In this document: one piece after another, positions 48,041 through 59,590 of the stretch
How positions within the stretch are numbered: the first letter of the stretch is position 1
How the letters are laid out: the number at the start of each line of letters is the position of its first letter
Assembly (NCBI RefSeq): GCF_954871325.1
Contig: NC_088777.1
Location: 46,353,366 to 46,417,365 of the forward strand
Source: Gordionus sp. m RMFG-2023
Lineage: Eukaryota > Nematomorpha > Gordioida > Chordodea > Parachordodidae
Length of the DNA: 64,000 nt
Reading direction: 5' to 3'
The notes under the pieces: model-generated
What the model was told of the DNA's origin: nothing
Seen by the model: the letters and a program-made list of their open reading frames with translations, nothing else
The model's database searches: none
Made by a program: the position numbers and the translations under genes

Positions 48041-49197
48041 TTGATAATAAAGGAAAAAGAAATAATGAATAGATGGAAAGAATATTTTCAGGAGCTTCTC
48101 AACTTTAATCCCCACATACTACATCTAGACGAACACTCCCCTTATCAAAACCTTGTACAACCTATAACACAACATAAAATAATCACATGCCTCAAGCATA
48201 TGAAAAACAACAAAGCTAGGAGTCCAGACGATATTCCAATAGAAAGCCTTAAAGCACTAGGAGATGATGGAATACATCTCCTCACAAATCTATACAATAA
48301 GATACTTGGTAATGAAGAGGTTCCCCAAAAATGGAGGCAGAGCTATTTAGTTCCTATCTTCAAAAATAAAGGGGATCCACATAATTGTCAAAATTACAGG
48401 GGCGTAAAACTAATGTCACACTGTCTAAAACTATACAAAAAAATAATAGAAAAAAGATTAAGAGATATAATCGAAATAGGAGAGACTCTATGCCTGGAAG
48501 ATCAACAACCGATGCTATCCACGCAATTAGGCAAATGAGTGAAAAATACAGGGAAAAGAACAAAAAGCTACACATGGTCTTTCTCGATCTAGAAAAGGCC
48601 TTAAATAGAATCCCAAGAAAACTTATCTGGTGGGCGCTACGCCACAAAAAGGTTCCCGAAAAATATATAAGAATAATACAGGATATGTATATGGGCCATA
48701 CAACAATGGTCCGTAGCACAACAGGTACTTCAACAGGCTTCACAATAGCCGAAGGAGTTCATCAAGGGTCGGCTCCCAGCCCACTTCTCTTCATTACAGT
48801 AATAGATGTATTAGCACAGTCTATACCTCAAACAGTCCCGTGGAATATGATATTTGCAGATGATATTGTGATACTTGCCGAATCTAAGAATGAAATGAAA
48901 GAAAGACTAGTGAGTTGGATAAATATCCTAGAAACGCACGGATTAAAAGTAAATAGAAAAAAGACGGAGTATATGGTGATAGGAGGAGATGAATCAGAGA
49001 GTATTGATATAAATGAATGGCAGATATCGGCAATTGAAAGCTGCAAATATTTGGGCTCCACTATACAAACAAACGGCACAATAGAAAAAGAGATAAAGAG
49101 TAAGATTAATCAAGGGTGGCTAAAGTGGAGATCTTTATCTGGAGTGCTATTTGATAAAAGAATCCCACACAAACTAAAGGGAAAAACAGTTCAATAG
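48041..49197 (+). pseudogene. RTE reverse transcriptase domain in two frames
   Basis: Two overlapping open pieces (48041-48538 and 48385-49197) together cover the fingers and palm. The first has WRQSYLVPIFKNKGDP and NYRGVKL; the second has PGRSTTDAIHAIRQ, FLDLEKAL (catalytic Asp present), QGSAPSPLLF and FADD (catalytic pair present). The usual AFDRIP reads ALNRIP. The change of frame near 48480 inactivates it. Confidence 0.85.
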
Positions 49198-49268
49198 TAC
49201 AACCAACTATTCTATATAGTTAGGAAACATGGCCAACCAAAGAATCAGAAGAGAGAAGTCTACAAACC

Positions 49269-49616
49269 ATGGAGATGAGAATGCTGAGGATGATTGCTGG
49301 GGTAACAAGAAAGGATAAAGTGCGCAGTACAAGAATACTAAGTAGTTTAAAGGTAGTGCCCATTAAGACTAAGTTAATAGTAAACAGACTTAGGTGGTAT
49401 GGGCACACAATGAGAAGGCCTATGAACTACATAGGAAATAAAGTTAAGAGTTTGGAAGTGATGGGCAAACGTAAAAGAGGAAGACCAAAACTTCAATGGG
49501 GCCATAAAGTTAGAGCCAATATAAAGAAGTATAAATTAGATAAAAGAGATTGTATTAATAACATAAAGTGGAGAGAGATGTTAAAGGAGCTTACCACCAG
49601 AAAAGGTGAAAGCTAA
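49269..49616 (+). pseudogene. RTE C-terminal region
   Basis: The 115-codon open piece contains TRKDKVRSTRIL, NRLRWYGHTMRRP and GKRKRGRPKLQWG, a basic C-terminal region common to RTE polyproteins. It ends GES before the A-rich tail. It is out of frame with the reverse transcriptase piece. Confidence 0.8.
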
Positions 49617-49857
49617 AGAGAAAAAAAAATTTTAAATAATAAAAATAAATACATGATTAAATAAAGGAATGTTATTTATGCTAAAGTATTTTTATATAAT
49701 AAATAAAATCTATAATAAAAATACTCTCTAAAATTTTATTATATGCAAATATTTAAAATAATGTTAAAATAGCCTTAAGCAATTGAATGTTCATAAAAAA
49801 AGGAAGCCCCCCCCCCCAAAAAAAAAACTCCCCGAGAAAATCCTGTCTACGCCACTG

Positions 49858-50744
49858 ATAAAACAACAATCTCAAGGGCCCTTCTGAATAAACAAAAAAA
49901 TTAGTTTTGAAACATTAATTTTAAATTATTGATGACATTTATAGCAAAAATTTTTTTTTTACATATTTTTTTCACTAAATATGATATCATACTTGCAGTT
50001 TACATTACTTTATTTAATAATAAAAAGGATTAAGACTAATATATTGAAAAATTATCAATTAATTACTTTTAAAATATAAGTATTTAAATGTGTTGACGAT
50101 ACAAGATTTTCTAACAAATTATATTGACATAAACAAGGTTTTTGAAAAATTATTATTAAATAAGTTGTTTGTGTGTTTAGTTTTCTTATTTGGTTTATAT
50201 AATCTAGTTGTGTTTGTCGATCTCCTTTACCTCTAGGTAAATGTTTTGTTTTCCTTAGGATATCTACTTTGACATTGAAGATTTATCCTTCTCATCTCCT
50301 AACTGAAAATAAGTTCATTTCTACAGGCGAATCATTTGGCTTCTTTGTTTTTGTCAATCTTGGAAAATTTATTTTTTTTTGCTTGATTTTTATCGTTAAT
50401 TTAAAAATATTTAATTCCTATTATTGTCATATGGGTTTTTAAATAACTTATCAGAATTTTTATTCTTTCTGTGATTTATTCTCTTTAATATGACTTATAA
50501 ATATTTTGGGAAATATTTATCATAACACAATGATTGATTTCTTTCATAAAATGATTTATCTACTCTATAAGACATTAGACGTCAAATTCTTTCTCCGCAA
50601 CCCAACTTGACATGACAACAATACATGCGAACCTTTTGTATATATTTTTGATGATTATCGCAATGTATAGAAACATGAATTATTTAAACAATTAAATATA
50701 GGGATTCCAATATTGATTATAAGTGTTCTACCCATGCGCCGCAT
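49858..50744. other. Unassigned AT-rich DNA
   Basis: No gene or repeat recognised. By its position it could be internal sequence of the LTR retrotransposon whose gag-like frame lies at 50745-51692, but I found no domain to support that. Confidence 0.35.
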
Positions 50745-51692
50745 TTACAAATCAACCATGAATTGCTCGTCAATAAACTTAACCCGGCCTTTATTTACAA
50801 AGCGTGAGTTATTATTATCCCTCTCACCTTGTCGTAATATACAATTACGCATACTACTTGTCATAGTGTCCTTCTTATTAACCTTATTTGTTAGTACATC
50901 GAATTTGGCTTGCGAATTATTTTCTGTATTATAACCATATTCCTGTTTTATGACATTCGATCTGTATTTATTATATTCTTCAATGTTATCTTTATAGCAT
51001 TCACGGAATATTATGTCAGGCTTTTCCTCTATGATTTTTATGAATCTCTTGGGTTTATAAATAGCTCTTGAATCATAAGAATTATATCTGAAGTTATTAT
51101 TATTGTATGGTCGAAATATATTGGTAGATCTATGATTGTTACACGGATTAATACTATTCCGATTATTTCTATAGTAGTTATTTTTGTACGATGGAAAGAA
51201 TATTCCTTCATTTGAACGAAGGGTTTTATCATCTATGATATGGGCATCCAGGTCTACACTGGCCAACTTATTTACTAACATTTCTATCTCTTCCAAACTA
51301 GTTCTTTCTTCTTCCATTAATTTACTTTGTAAGTTGTAATTAGTACTAGTGGCTATGAAATGATTAGCTATCACTTGTTCCCTATTAGGCAGATCCGTTA
51401 TTATCGATTTTAGTCTTGATAAGTACTCCTTAGTCGTCTCATACCTACCCTGCCACGCATTGTTAAGCTCCAATATTTGTGTTACCTTATTCTTTCGCTT
51501 CTTCGGCTCTCCCATCTCGATTAATCTCTTCTTGAGTTCCTCGTACGATAAGTCGTCAACTTCGTCTATTAATATCATGGCAATGTCGTTGGGTATCGCT
51601 TCAAACAACTTAGCCTTTTTCATTGGCGTTTCGAGATTGTAATTCGTTAATTCTAACCGTTTTACTAATAATTTCAAGTTTGGATTAGCCAT
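50745..51692 (-). mobile_element. LTR retrotransposon fragment, gag-like frame
   Basis: Fossil piece of an LTR retrotransposon, probably Ty3/gypsy-like. The open frame of 315 codons begins MANPNLKLLVKRLEL. It has a helical capsid-like part with ILELNNAWQGRYETTKEYLSR and an Asn/Arg-rich basic C-terminal stretch, consistent with gag. No pol and no flanking LTR pair was recognised, so it is an incomplete element. The still-open frame suggests it is younger than most other relics here. Confidence 0.6.
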
Positions 51693-53344
51693 TTAGTTTG
51701 ATAATTTGACTATCAATATTAAATATGTTGTGAAAAAATTATTCACTAATTCTAGATTGTATCCCTCCTTTATAATTAGCTTTTGGTTTAGTAGTTTATA
51801 ATAATTATTAATTTAATAATAATTTTTAATATATTTATATTTAATTTAGATTATACACAAACGATGTATGTTATTTTTTAAAACTAATGTCCTGAGGGGA
51901 TTATAATATATTATCGTGCATAAAGTTTAGATTGCCAATTTAGGCTCATAATTCATAAAAGTTTTATAAAATGAAATTGAACATAAAAACAATATGCAAA
52001 TAAATAAGGTAACCACCTCCAACATTAATAACATTACTTTAAATTAATAGTTGTGATTTCGGCTGCATCCAAAACATCCAAAATTATTATTCGAAATTTT
52101 TCAATACTTTTTCGAAAAACACGAAATTGACCTTCAATTAAAAATAAACATGGCCAAAATATATTTTTTAAATTTTGCAAAATATTCAATAAAACTTGAA
52201 CAGTAAGTTTTAAATTAAGGAGTTTAAAACTTGTAGAAATTCGGAAACTTGAAACAAGCAGCAATATAACAAAAGGGATAATATAAATAATAACCATTCA
52301 AAATTTGAGGTCGTTTTCAAAACCTAATAATATATTATTTAAAATTGTTGTTTTTATTAGAAGATAAAATTTTGAAATTTTCATGATATTTTTTATAATA
52401 TTTTTATCACCTTATCATTTAGATGCTAAAAGTAAATCCTTAGAATGGGAGGGGGGGGGTCATTAAGAATGCTTCCTAAACGTACAATCCAAAACATTAA
52501 AAATGAACCAAGAATAGCTGTCCTAGATATTTTCTAAATATAATAGTCTATTTAGAATTAAGAATAAAAATTATCTAAGACCCACAAAATGACGATTTTG
52601 TTAGGTCTGGATATTTAAAAATATGATCCTTTAAAGTTTAAATATTCTTGTTAAATATGAATAAAATTGAAAAATAAAAAGTGAGAAGTAATGATTACTA
52701 AATGATCCCGTCATATGGTTTAGAAACTGGTTGATTGAGATAATGTAATTTTATTTCTATAAAATCTGCCGACAATATTTTTGGGCCCTGTCCAGATATT
52801 TAACTACATACTATTTAACGGCGATTCGGCCCGAACTTACAGGCCTCAGATAATGAATTATAATATTTTTACGTATATATTGTAAAATCTAGAAAATAAA
52901 ATAAAATAAACAATGCAATTTTATATTTATATTAATGTCGGCAACTCATTTAGAGATTGTAAAATCTCTTTTTTTATTAGTGGTGTAATGTAAAGTTGAT
53001 GAACGTTACGTCGTTATTAATTAATTACTTTTTTAAAGGATAACGAGTAACAGTAACCAAAACGATAGTGGTTACTTAAAATTTTTCCTTAAAAAATATG
53101 GAGATAAAATTGGATCTGCATATCTCGAGAGATATTCTTTGTTTAAGATATACATTTTCTTTGGAATCTCCAATAATTATTGTTAGTTTTTTTACCTAAT
53201 ATTCGATGGATGTGTATTATGGGTTAACGATGCTTGGTACCTTAAGGTACCATCTATCAAATTTGAATTTTGTTTATTTTCATTTGGATAGGCACTACCA
53301 AATATATTTATAATATATATTTGAAAAATCGTGATTTTTGGAAA
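51693..53344. other. Unassigned AT-rich DNA
   Basis: I recognise nothing firm. A G run lies near 52450. No LTR for the adjacent gag-like fragment was found in the first 600 bases. Confidence 0.35.
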
Positions 53345-53417
53345 GCCTCTATGGCCTAGTCGGTTAGAGCTTCGCTTACTCATCCCATGGTCACGGGTTC
53401 GAATCCCGATAATAATT
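53345..53417 (+). tRNA. tRNA-like sequence (pseudo-tRNA or SINE head)
   Basis: The sequence opens GCCTCTATGGCC, has an A box TGGCCTAGTCGG (53352-53363) and a B box GGTTCGAATCC (53396-53406), and is followed by a T run at 53421-53428 that could end polymerase III transcription. The bases after the T arm (TAATAAT) do not pair with GCCTCTA, and the anticodon stem pairs poorly, so it is not a working tRNA. The loop CTCATCC would place CAT as anticodon, suggesting descent from a Met tRNA; that is inference. Confidence 0.6.
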
Positions 53418-53428
53418 ATGTTTTTTTT

Positions 53429-54798
53429 CTTATTCTAACTTAGTGGTTCCATCCTTGGGGGTATGATATATAGGAGAGACTCGACCACGTGATTCCATAT
53501 TAATATATTAAATAATAAGTCTTATTACATTTTAATAAATTTTGGTCGGTATTTAGCAAATTATGTTGGTATTTAGAATATTTCCATACATTCACTTGGT
53601 AGTAAGCATCATTAACCTGTATTATGCGTTCGATTTTGAAAACGCATCTATAAGATATAATCCTATATTAAAGATCGGCCCTTCAATTAAGACATAAAAC
53701 ACCGTCTTATCTTTTGTTGTCAGAGATATTTAGTCCTACTGGTTCTAAGTTTGAAGAAATTATAACAGATAGTAGTGCCTCCTGGATTATGTTGTTAAAC
53801 TTTATAATATTAAGTGGCCTATGTCTATTTTAAATTTTATTTTTTTTAATAAAAGTGTGCATTGCCTCACAAAGGATTTTGGTTTTCCTTTAGTTTAACT
53901 CACTACAGTCTTTTCTACTACCAATTCCACCAGTTGTTACTGTCAATTTTAGAATGAAATTATGCCATTATAAAAAATGATTCAAATGGTAAATTTAATA
54001 AAAAATATTCGCCAGAGTATTTAGCACTCATTTTCTAATATCAAACACTTACTTTATACTTGGTTCAAGTTAAAAAAAATACCTTGTGGGTGGGCTAATA
54101 AATAATAGCGTTTCAATTACAAACCCAAAGGTGTAAGGCCATACCCTGGTTCTACCTTTTTTGATACTTATTGCTGAGCTAGAGTCTTTAAACGAGGACA
54201 CCATTTTTTGGTGTGTTTTAGGTGTTTTGTTGAATTTTTGTCTTATTTTTTTCCTCTTTTTTTTATATTTTTAGTTGTTTTTATTTCACTTTTTAGATAG
54301 TTAAGTTGAAGCTAGAAATAAGGTTTAAAACTTTTAGTTTTCCTTAGACAGCAGTAACAAATTGTTAATAGATCTAAAAGTCTTAGAACTTCTTTCTAAT
54401 ATCAAGATATTTAAAAAAAATTAAATTATTTCATGCATGACAGGCTTAAGTTTTTTATATCTTGCATGGGTTGCAGTAAAACTTGAAAAAAAATGTTAAA
54501 ATGCTCATCTCTAGACAAAAGTCAAAGATCTATTTGTTGACTTCTTAAACCCTTATTAGACATGTAAAAAACATTAATTTTTAGATATTAATCTGACGCT
54601 GTATTCCCATTCTCCCTAGAATATTTCCTCTGTTTTAAATGTTATAAAGGATATTAAATACTCATAATTGTAGCAAATATAAGAGACTACTATTACTATA
54701 TTTATTAAATAAACTTTTTAGAAAATTTTACATGGAATTCATAAAGAATAATTTAATGTATATATATATAAGCAGTTATGTTTTTAATTTGATCATGA
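53429..54798. other. 3' flank of R12 and repeats
   Basis: No gene was seen. 53450-53600 resembles MITE-associated sequence near 10690-10800. 53930-54370 matches parts of 41755-41970 and 57300-57590. From 54470 on it is the 3' flank of R12, matched by 59130-59590. Confidence 0.5.
54701..54706 (-). promoter_or_regulatory. Putative polyadenylation signal of R12
   Basis: Minus-strand AATAAA about 93 bases after the R12 stop, matched at the same place in R13. Confidence 0.4.
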
Positions 54799-55941
54799 CT
54801 AATTTCTGTACCTAATATATCTACTATACAAATTTTCTAGTATTTCCAACATTGAACGTCTAAGTGCGGGGCTACCAAAAATTATTAGATAAGGGTAAAT
54901 AAAATGCTTAAGAATAAGCAATAAATAGGCCATTATGTAATAATCGGAATAACAAGTTTTGGCAAAAATACTGTGCGGGCCTTTAAGGGATGTCATTATG
55001 GCAACTGGTATTGAAAAAAAGAAAGTGATGGCACTTAACACGCTGGCGATAATGGCGAAATTACGCAGCTTTGTATTTCTCATTTGATTACATCTCGATA
55101 CGGTGTCAAAATAAAAATTGTAAAACTGGTTATTTGAAGGATTCCTAGTGATTGGAATAATTTTTGATGCCCTAAGTTTTTCTTTTTTAAATATGAGGTA
55201 CCAAGTCTGCAAATTAAAGATCATTATGGTTAAGCAAGGTAATATGACAGCCACAACCAGCGTAAATTTATTATACCCGTTAAAGAAGTCTTTGAATTTT
55301 TCATTCTCCCGAATAAAGTAATTTCTTTTCAAGATGTTTTGGTGATTTTTAGCAAGATAAATATTCGTGCTAAAGAGGTACGGTAAGGACGTTATAATGG
55401 ATGACATCAATAAAGATAACATTATATATCCATCCCAATTTGACTCCTTGCCCAAGAATTGAAACTTGTAAAAAATTGGATATTTTATCGCTATAAAGCT
55501 TCTTACCGACATCGCGGCCATGAAAAAGTGGGATAAAAACAATAAATTGTAAAATGAAATTTGTCGGCATTTAGCAAGCAACATTTCTAAAAGATTCATT
55601 TCGTGGATATAACATATGCTGTGTTCATGTATAACCCAATAAATTATGAAAGCGGTGATGATACAAATTATAAGACTTATAACATGTATCCAGATCAGGT
55701 AGTATCTGCATTGGCGGGTGTAAAGTAATTTAAGCGTTTTGCCAAAAGAATCTTTAGCTATGGGTAATAAAGCATAGAGAATCAGAGCGTTTCCCACAAA
55801 TCCGAGAGGAGTTAACAGGCCCATAATGAAAAGTATGATCATAAAGAATAAGGAAGGGGTCTCCATATTTTCCTCACCGCTCAAATCTGTAAAATTTATA
55901 GTTGAAGCGCTGTCGTTAATTATGGCGAATATATAATCCAT
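54799..55941 (-). CDS. Intronless seven-helix receptor R12, subfamily B
   Basis: The 380-residue product has the family layout but forms a separate subfamily with R13. Helix 1 reads GFVGNALILYAL, and a KDSFGKTLKLLYTRQ stretch replaces the RGSF region of subfamily A. SVRSFIAIKYP follows helix 3, LPCLTI lies in helix 5, FFFSIP in helix 6 and YPYLIIFGSPALRR in helix 7, so the helix-8 Asn-Pro is Ser-Pro here. Loop 3 is longer, with an added segment rich in Asn, Phe and Tyr before RCNQMRNTKLRNF. The N-terminus has NDS and NFT glycosylation sites. The start matches R13. It is uninterrupted and probably functional; ligand unknown. Confidence 0.86.
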   Translation of the reverse strand: MDYIFAIINDSASTINFTDLSGEENMETPSLFFMIILFIMGLLTPLGFVGNALILYALLPIAKDSFGKTLKLLYTRQCRYYLIWIHVISLIICIITAFIIYWVIHEHSICYIHEMNLLEMLLAKCRQISFYNLLFLSHFFMAAMSVRSFIAIKYPIFYKFQFLGKESNWDGYIMLSLLMSSIITSLPYLFSTNIYLAKNHQNILKRNYFIRENEKFKDFFNGYNKFTLVVAVILPCLTIMIFNLQTWYLIFKKEKLRASKIIPITRNPSNNQFYNFYFDTVSRCNQMRNTKLRNFAIIASVLSAITFFFSIPVAIMTSLKGPHSIFAKTCYSDYYIMAYLLLILKHFIYPYLIIFGSPALRRSMLEILENLYSRYIRYRN

Positions 55942-57822
55942 ACAATTTTGATATATATTTAAAATTTATTGAATTAAATATGGACTATTTAAAAAATATA
56001 TTATTTATGCTGATATTTTTTTTAATTATGACATAAAACCTAATATAATTTATTAAAATTCACTACTTTAATTTATAATTATTTTATAAAAAAAATTAAT
56101 TAGATTTCCTTTATTAAAAAAAATAAAAGTAAAAAATTAACAATTAATTGATATTTAAATTACCCTACTCTTTTTTTAAAAAAAGATTAAAATAGAAATA
56201 GTAGATAAACATAAAGCTTAACCCCAAGAATAAAGAAAGGAAAAAATTCTACCCGTTATTGATTAAAATTCATTATACAAAAAGATGTCCAATCAAAAAA
56301 CTAAAAGGGTCAACAAAAAACTAAAAGGGTCAACAAAAAAGAAAAAGTGTCAATCAAGAAAGGAAAAGTGTTAATCGAAAAGGAGTCCTATCAAAAAAAA
56401 AGAGAAAAAAGTTCAATCAAAAAAGGATCTCCTTACCTTATATTTAATTTTTTCCATTTCTATTAATTTCTTTTCTTCTCTTTGACAGTCATATAAATAC
56501 TAATTCAAAGATAAGAAAATATGATTATATTTTCTACTAATTTATATTATTTCATTTGGCATTATAGCTTAAATTTATTTTATTAAAAAATACATTATTA
56601 CCAAATGTTAATTAAACTGGAATTGTAACGAAATAATTTGGTATAGAAACATAATAAAAAAAGATTTGGTTACAAAAGAGAAGAATAAAAAATCTTAAAA
56701 ATTAAAAATTATAGGAAGAAAAAAAATGATCAAAAATGAAAAAAAAATAAATTAAAAAAAAATTGTTTAGATGCTATCCCAATAATTTACCCAAATAAAT
56801 ATTACGCAATTCTCAAGATTTCGTTAATATATGTCCAAACCTTTCTAGCTTCTATATTGTATAATCTAAGCATTATGAAAACACATAATTTTACCATATT
56901 AATGTGAAAAGCCAAAACGATCACTCAAGCCTCGATCTTTTGGCAGGCTAAACTCTATGTTTTCTATATATATAATTATATATTAGCGGCAAAATATAAT
57001 TTTTAAATCATATTTAAAATTCCGATTTTACTAGATTTCCATCATGTTTGGAATGCCTATCCTATGATTTTCAGATAATTATATTAATTAATCGTTAATC
57101 ATCAAGTTAATCAAAATATTCTTCTAAAATTATATTATACTAGCATTCAATTTAAAAAATTTTTTTTTAAAATTTGTTTCAAATTTTTGGCACACTGCAA
57201 AAAGCATAGAATTAGAGTTAAATGTTATTTCCGGGCAAAAATTAAGTTTGCCTTTATCATTTTAACGTAATATAAACAACTTTTTCTGTCAACTTTATAT
57301 ATAAACGTGCCCTGGTTCAAATACCTGTTGCTGAGCTAGAGCTTTTAAGCTAGGCCACTCTTTTTTAGTATGTTTTAGATGTTTGGTGGCATTTTTAATT
57401 ATCTTATTTATCTTTTCTTGTTTTTTTTATATTAAAGTTGTTTTTTATTTTACTTAATGGTTATTTAGTAGAAGATAGAATTAAAGTTGTTGAAATTTTT
57501 AGTTTCTCTCAGGTAGCAGTGACAAATTATTAATAAGCCCAAAAGTCTTAGAACTTCTTTCTAATACCAAAATACTTTAACTGGACTTAAAACATTTTAA
57601 ATATTTTTCATATGGAGTTGAAGAGTAATGTCAGTGGCAATTTCTAATTAGGTCCAAAGGACTTTGATATTATTCTATTATCAAAAAACTTTAATTTAGC
57701 TTAAAACAAACTATTCACATTATCTATATATTTTGTGGACCCATTTATTAACTTTCATTTGATACCTCCATAGAAATATTTTATTAACTGAGGAGTTCAC
57801 GAATATAATATTTAAATTTTAT
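55942..57822. other. 5' flank of R12 and unassigned DNA
   Basis: To about 56560 this is upstream flank matched by 60734-61270, with short imperfect repeats of a GTCAATCAAAAAAGG type. 57300-57590 matches 54120-54370. The rest is unassigned. No gene was seen. Confidence 0.5.
56348..56363 (-). promoter_or_regulatory. Conserved upstream motif of R12
   Basis: The plus strand reads TGTCAATCAAGAAAGG, 407 bases upstream of the R12 start, within a run of similar imperfect repeats (56285-56420). Confidence 0.3.
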
Positions 57823-58218
57823 AAGCAGTTACTTTAAATTAAAAATTAAAAAAATGGTTTCATCGTCTGCTTATACTTTGTTCCACTTTATTTTAGGATC
57901 AAAAACGTTTGTTAATTAGATTAACGATTCGTGTTAATTTTTATATCTCGACTGTAATCGATTGGAACTACTACTTTAAATTTGGCAAAATACTGGCATA
58001 ACTTATATTTAGTTATAAATAAGCAGTTACTTTAAATTAAAAATTAAAAAAATGGTTTCATCGTCTGCTTATACTTTGTTCCACTTTATTTAAGGATCAA
58101 AAACATTTGTTAATTAGATTAACAATTCGTGTAAATTTTTATATCTCGACTATAATCGATTGGAACCACTACTTTAAATTTGACAAAATACCGGCATAAT
58201 TATATTTAGTTATAAATT
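57823..58218. repeat. 198-bp tandem duplication
   Basis: Two adjacent units starting AAGCAGTTACTTTAAATT, the second at 58021, differ by only a handful of bases. Nothing coding is seen inside. Confidence 0.88.
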
Positions 58219-59590
58219 TAAATAACTTATAAGAACTAAACTAAATTGTTTAAAACTTAATTCGGGACCCGGATTTTTGGATGGAATAAACTATTTCTCC
58301 TCACTATTCCTAAAATAGTTAAAATTTTCTGTCGACTGAATATTTCACTAAGAACATCAAGGCGCATTTTTATCAATGTTGCATCCCACTTTTGATGTGT
58401 AAATTGGATGAGAAAAATGCGTTCGAAGAATAAATAGATTGGCAGTCACTAACTCTAACAGTTAAAACATTAGAGCATCCTTGTCTCTTCATAACTGAAC
58501 GAAAAACAACCTGTTATCATTACCAAAATCTCATGTAAAGGGAAAATCTGATATGAGACATACTGTATTGATTATTTAGTTCATTCTAATGTAACATTTA
58601 ACATCTTAAATAATTAAGAGCTGTTAAAAAGCACCAAATATTTGGAAATATGCTATCATATTTTTATACCAATCATCTTCACTATTTTATTCAAACATGG
58701 TCGCTTATTTTTCCTTTCAAACAACTAGGGTTACACATCAGTAATTTTGCAAACCCTGAAAGGATTCCATCTTAGATAAAGACTCGCTATAACCATACAC
58801 AAGTCCATTTACAACAGTTTCACCGGAAGCCCCAGGAAAGGAAAGTAAAGGAAGGATGAAAGTAAAAGAAAAGTAAATTCCCAATGAGCCAATCTAAAAA
58901 TATTTTTTACTTAAATCCATTTTTTATTATTATATGCTTTTTTAATGTCTTTTTTTTCCATAATATAAAAATTTTATTTATAGGGGAAATGTGCCATAAA
59001 TAGCCATGTGCATGCAAAATTAAATATAATATACATAAATTTTTAGAAATGTTCTTAAAGTGGGATTAAATCGGATGTGAAGTGAAATGGGCCTTTGTAA
59101 GTTGAGGTAATTTTTAGAAAAAATAATTATTTCATGCTTGACAGGCTTGAGTTTTTCATATCTTGCATGGGCCACAGTAAAACTTGAAAAAAATGTTAAA
59201 ATGCTAATCTCTAGGCAAATGTTAAAGGTATATTTGCGTTATTGTGTCGAAATTAATATATTTAATAATACGCATATTATAATTATCTTTAATTTTATGA
59301 ATTGTTATAATTTTATGATATACATTTTGAACTCTTAAACCCTTATTAGTCATGTAAAAAACAGTAATTTTTAGATATTTATCTGAAGCTGTATTCCCCT
59401 TTTCCCCACACTGGAATATTTCCTATGTTTTATATGTTATAAGGGATATTAAATACTCATAACTGTAGCAAAAATAAGAGTCTACTATTACTATTTTATT
59501 AAATCAAATTTTTAGAAAATTTTACATGGAATTTATAAAGAATAATATAATGTATACATATAAGCGGTTATGTTTTTAAGTTGATCAAGA
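58219..59590. other. 3' flank of R13
   Basis: No gene was seen. Near 58370 it carries the ATCCCA block found in other receptor 3' flanks. From 59130 on it is colinear with 54420-54798. Confidence 0.5.
59495..59500 (-). promoter_or_regulatory. Putative polyadenylation signal of R13
   Basis: Minus-strand AATAAA about 91 bases after the R13 stop, in the same position as in R12. Confidence 0.4.

Larger units (their letters stand above)
46600..49632 (+). mobile_element. Nearly full-length RTE-type LINE, broken
   Basis: About 3.0 kb, close to the usual RTE length. The order is: a leader with CACCCCGGTCACCGACAGG typical of RTE 5' regions, then an apurinic-type endonuclease (NIGTLKGKTREL near 46865; IGGDLNAHVGK and IDYILISRR at 47124-47507), a linker, the reverse transcriptase (SPDDIPIESLKAL, NYRGVKLMSHCLK, MVFLDLEKAL, EGVHQGSAPSPLLF, FADDIVILAE at 48041-49197), and a C-terminal part with LRWYGHTMRRP (49269-49616), ending in an A-rich tail. 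At least five frame changes or stops break what should be one reading frame. It lies within hAT relic C. Confidence 0.88.
43047..49857 (+). mobile_element. DUF4371-type hAT relic C with two nested elements
   Basis: The left end CAGTAGCGTAGGCA and the inverted right end TGTCTACGCCACTG, with a G-rich/C-tract subterminal stretch at both ends, bound 6.8 kb. Flanking 8-mers ATGAGCCA and ATAAAACA match at 5 of 8. The transposase lies on the plus strand in two parts. At 43260-43450 it reads PRVVFRQSNRSNID and then FVPLIDTFLFQF, as in DUF4371/ZMYM1-like hAT proteins. At 45877-46290 it reads LATLSISTCTNERPFSTL and then RNTTSEKRINGL, the dimerisation domain. An LTR element splits the two parts, and an RTE LINE follows. 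Without these, the element is about 1.4 kb, much like copies A and B. Confidence 0.72.

Noticed and set aside
48360-48743. 127-codon minus-strand open frame with hydrophobic stretches
   Set aside because: It is antisense to the LINE reverse transcriptase, whose motifs are clear on the plus strand.
55370-55570. 66-codon open frame within R12
   Set aside because: It is an alternate frame of the receptor coding region with no support of its own.
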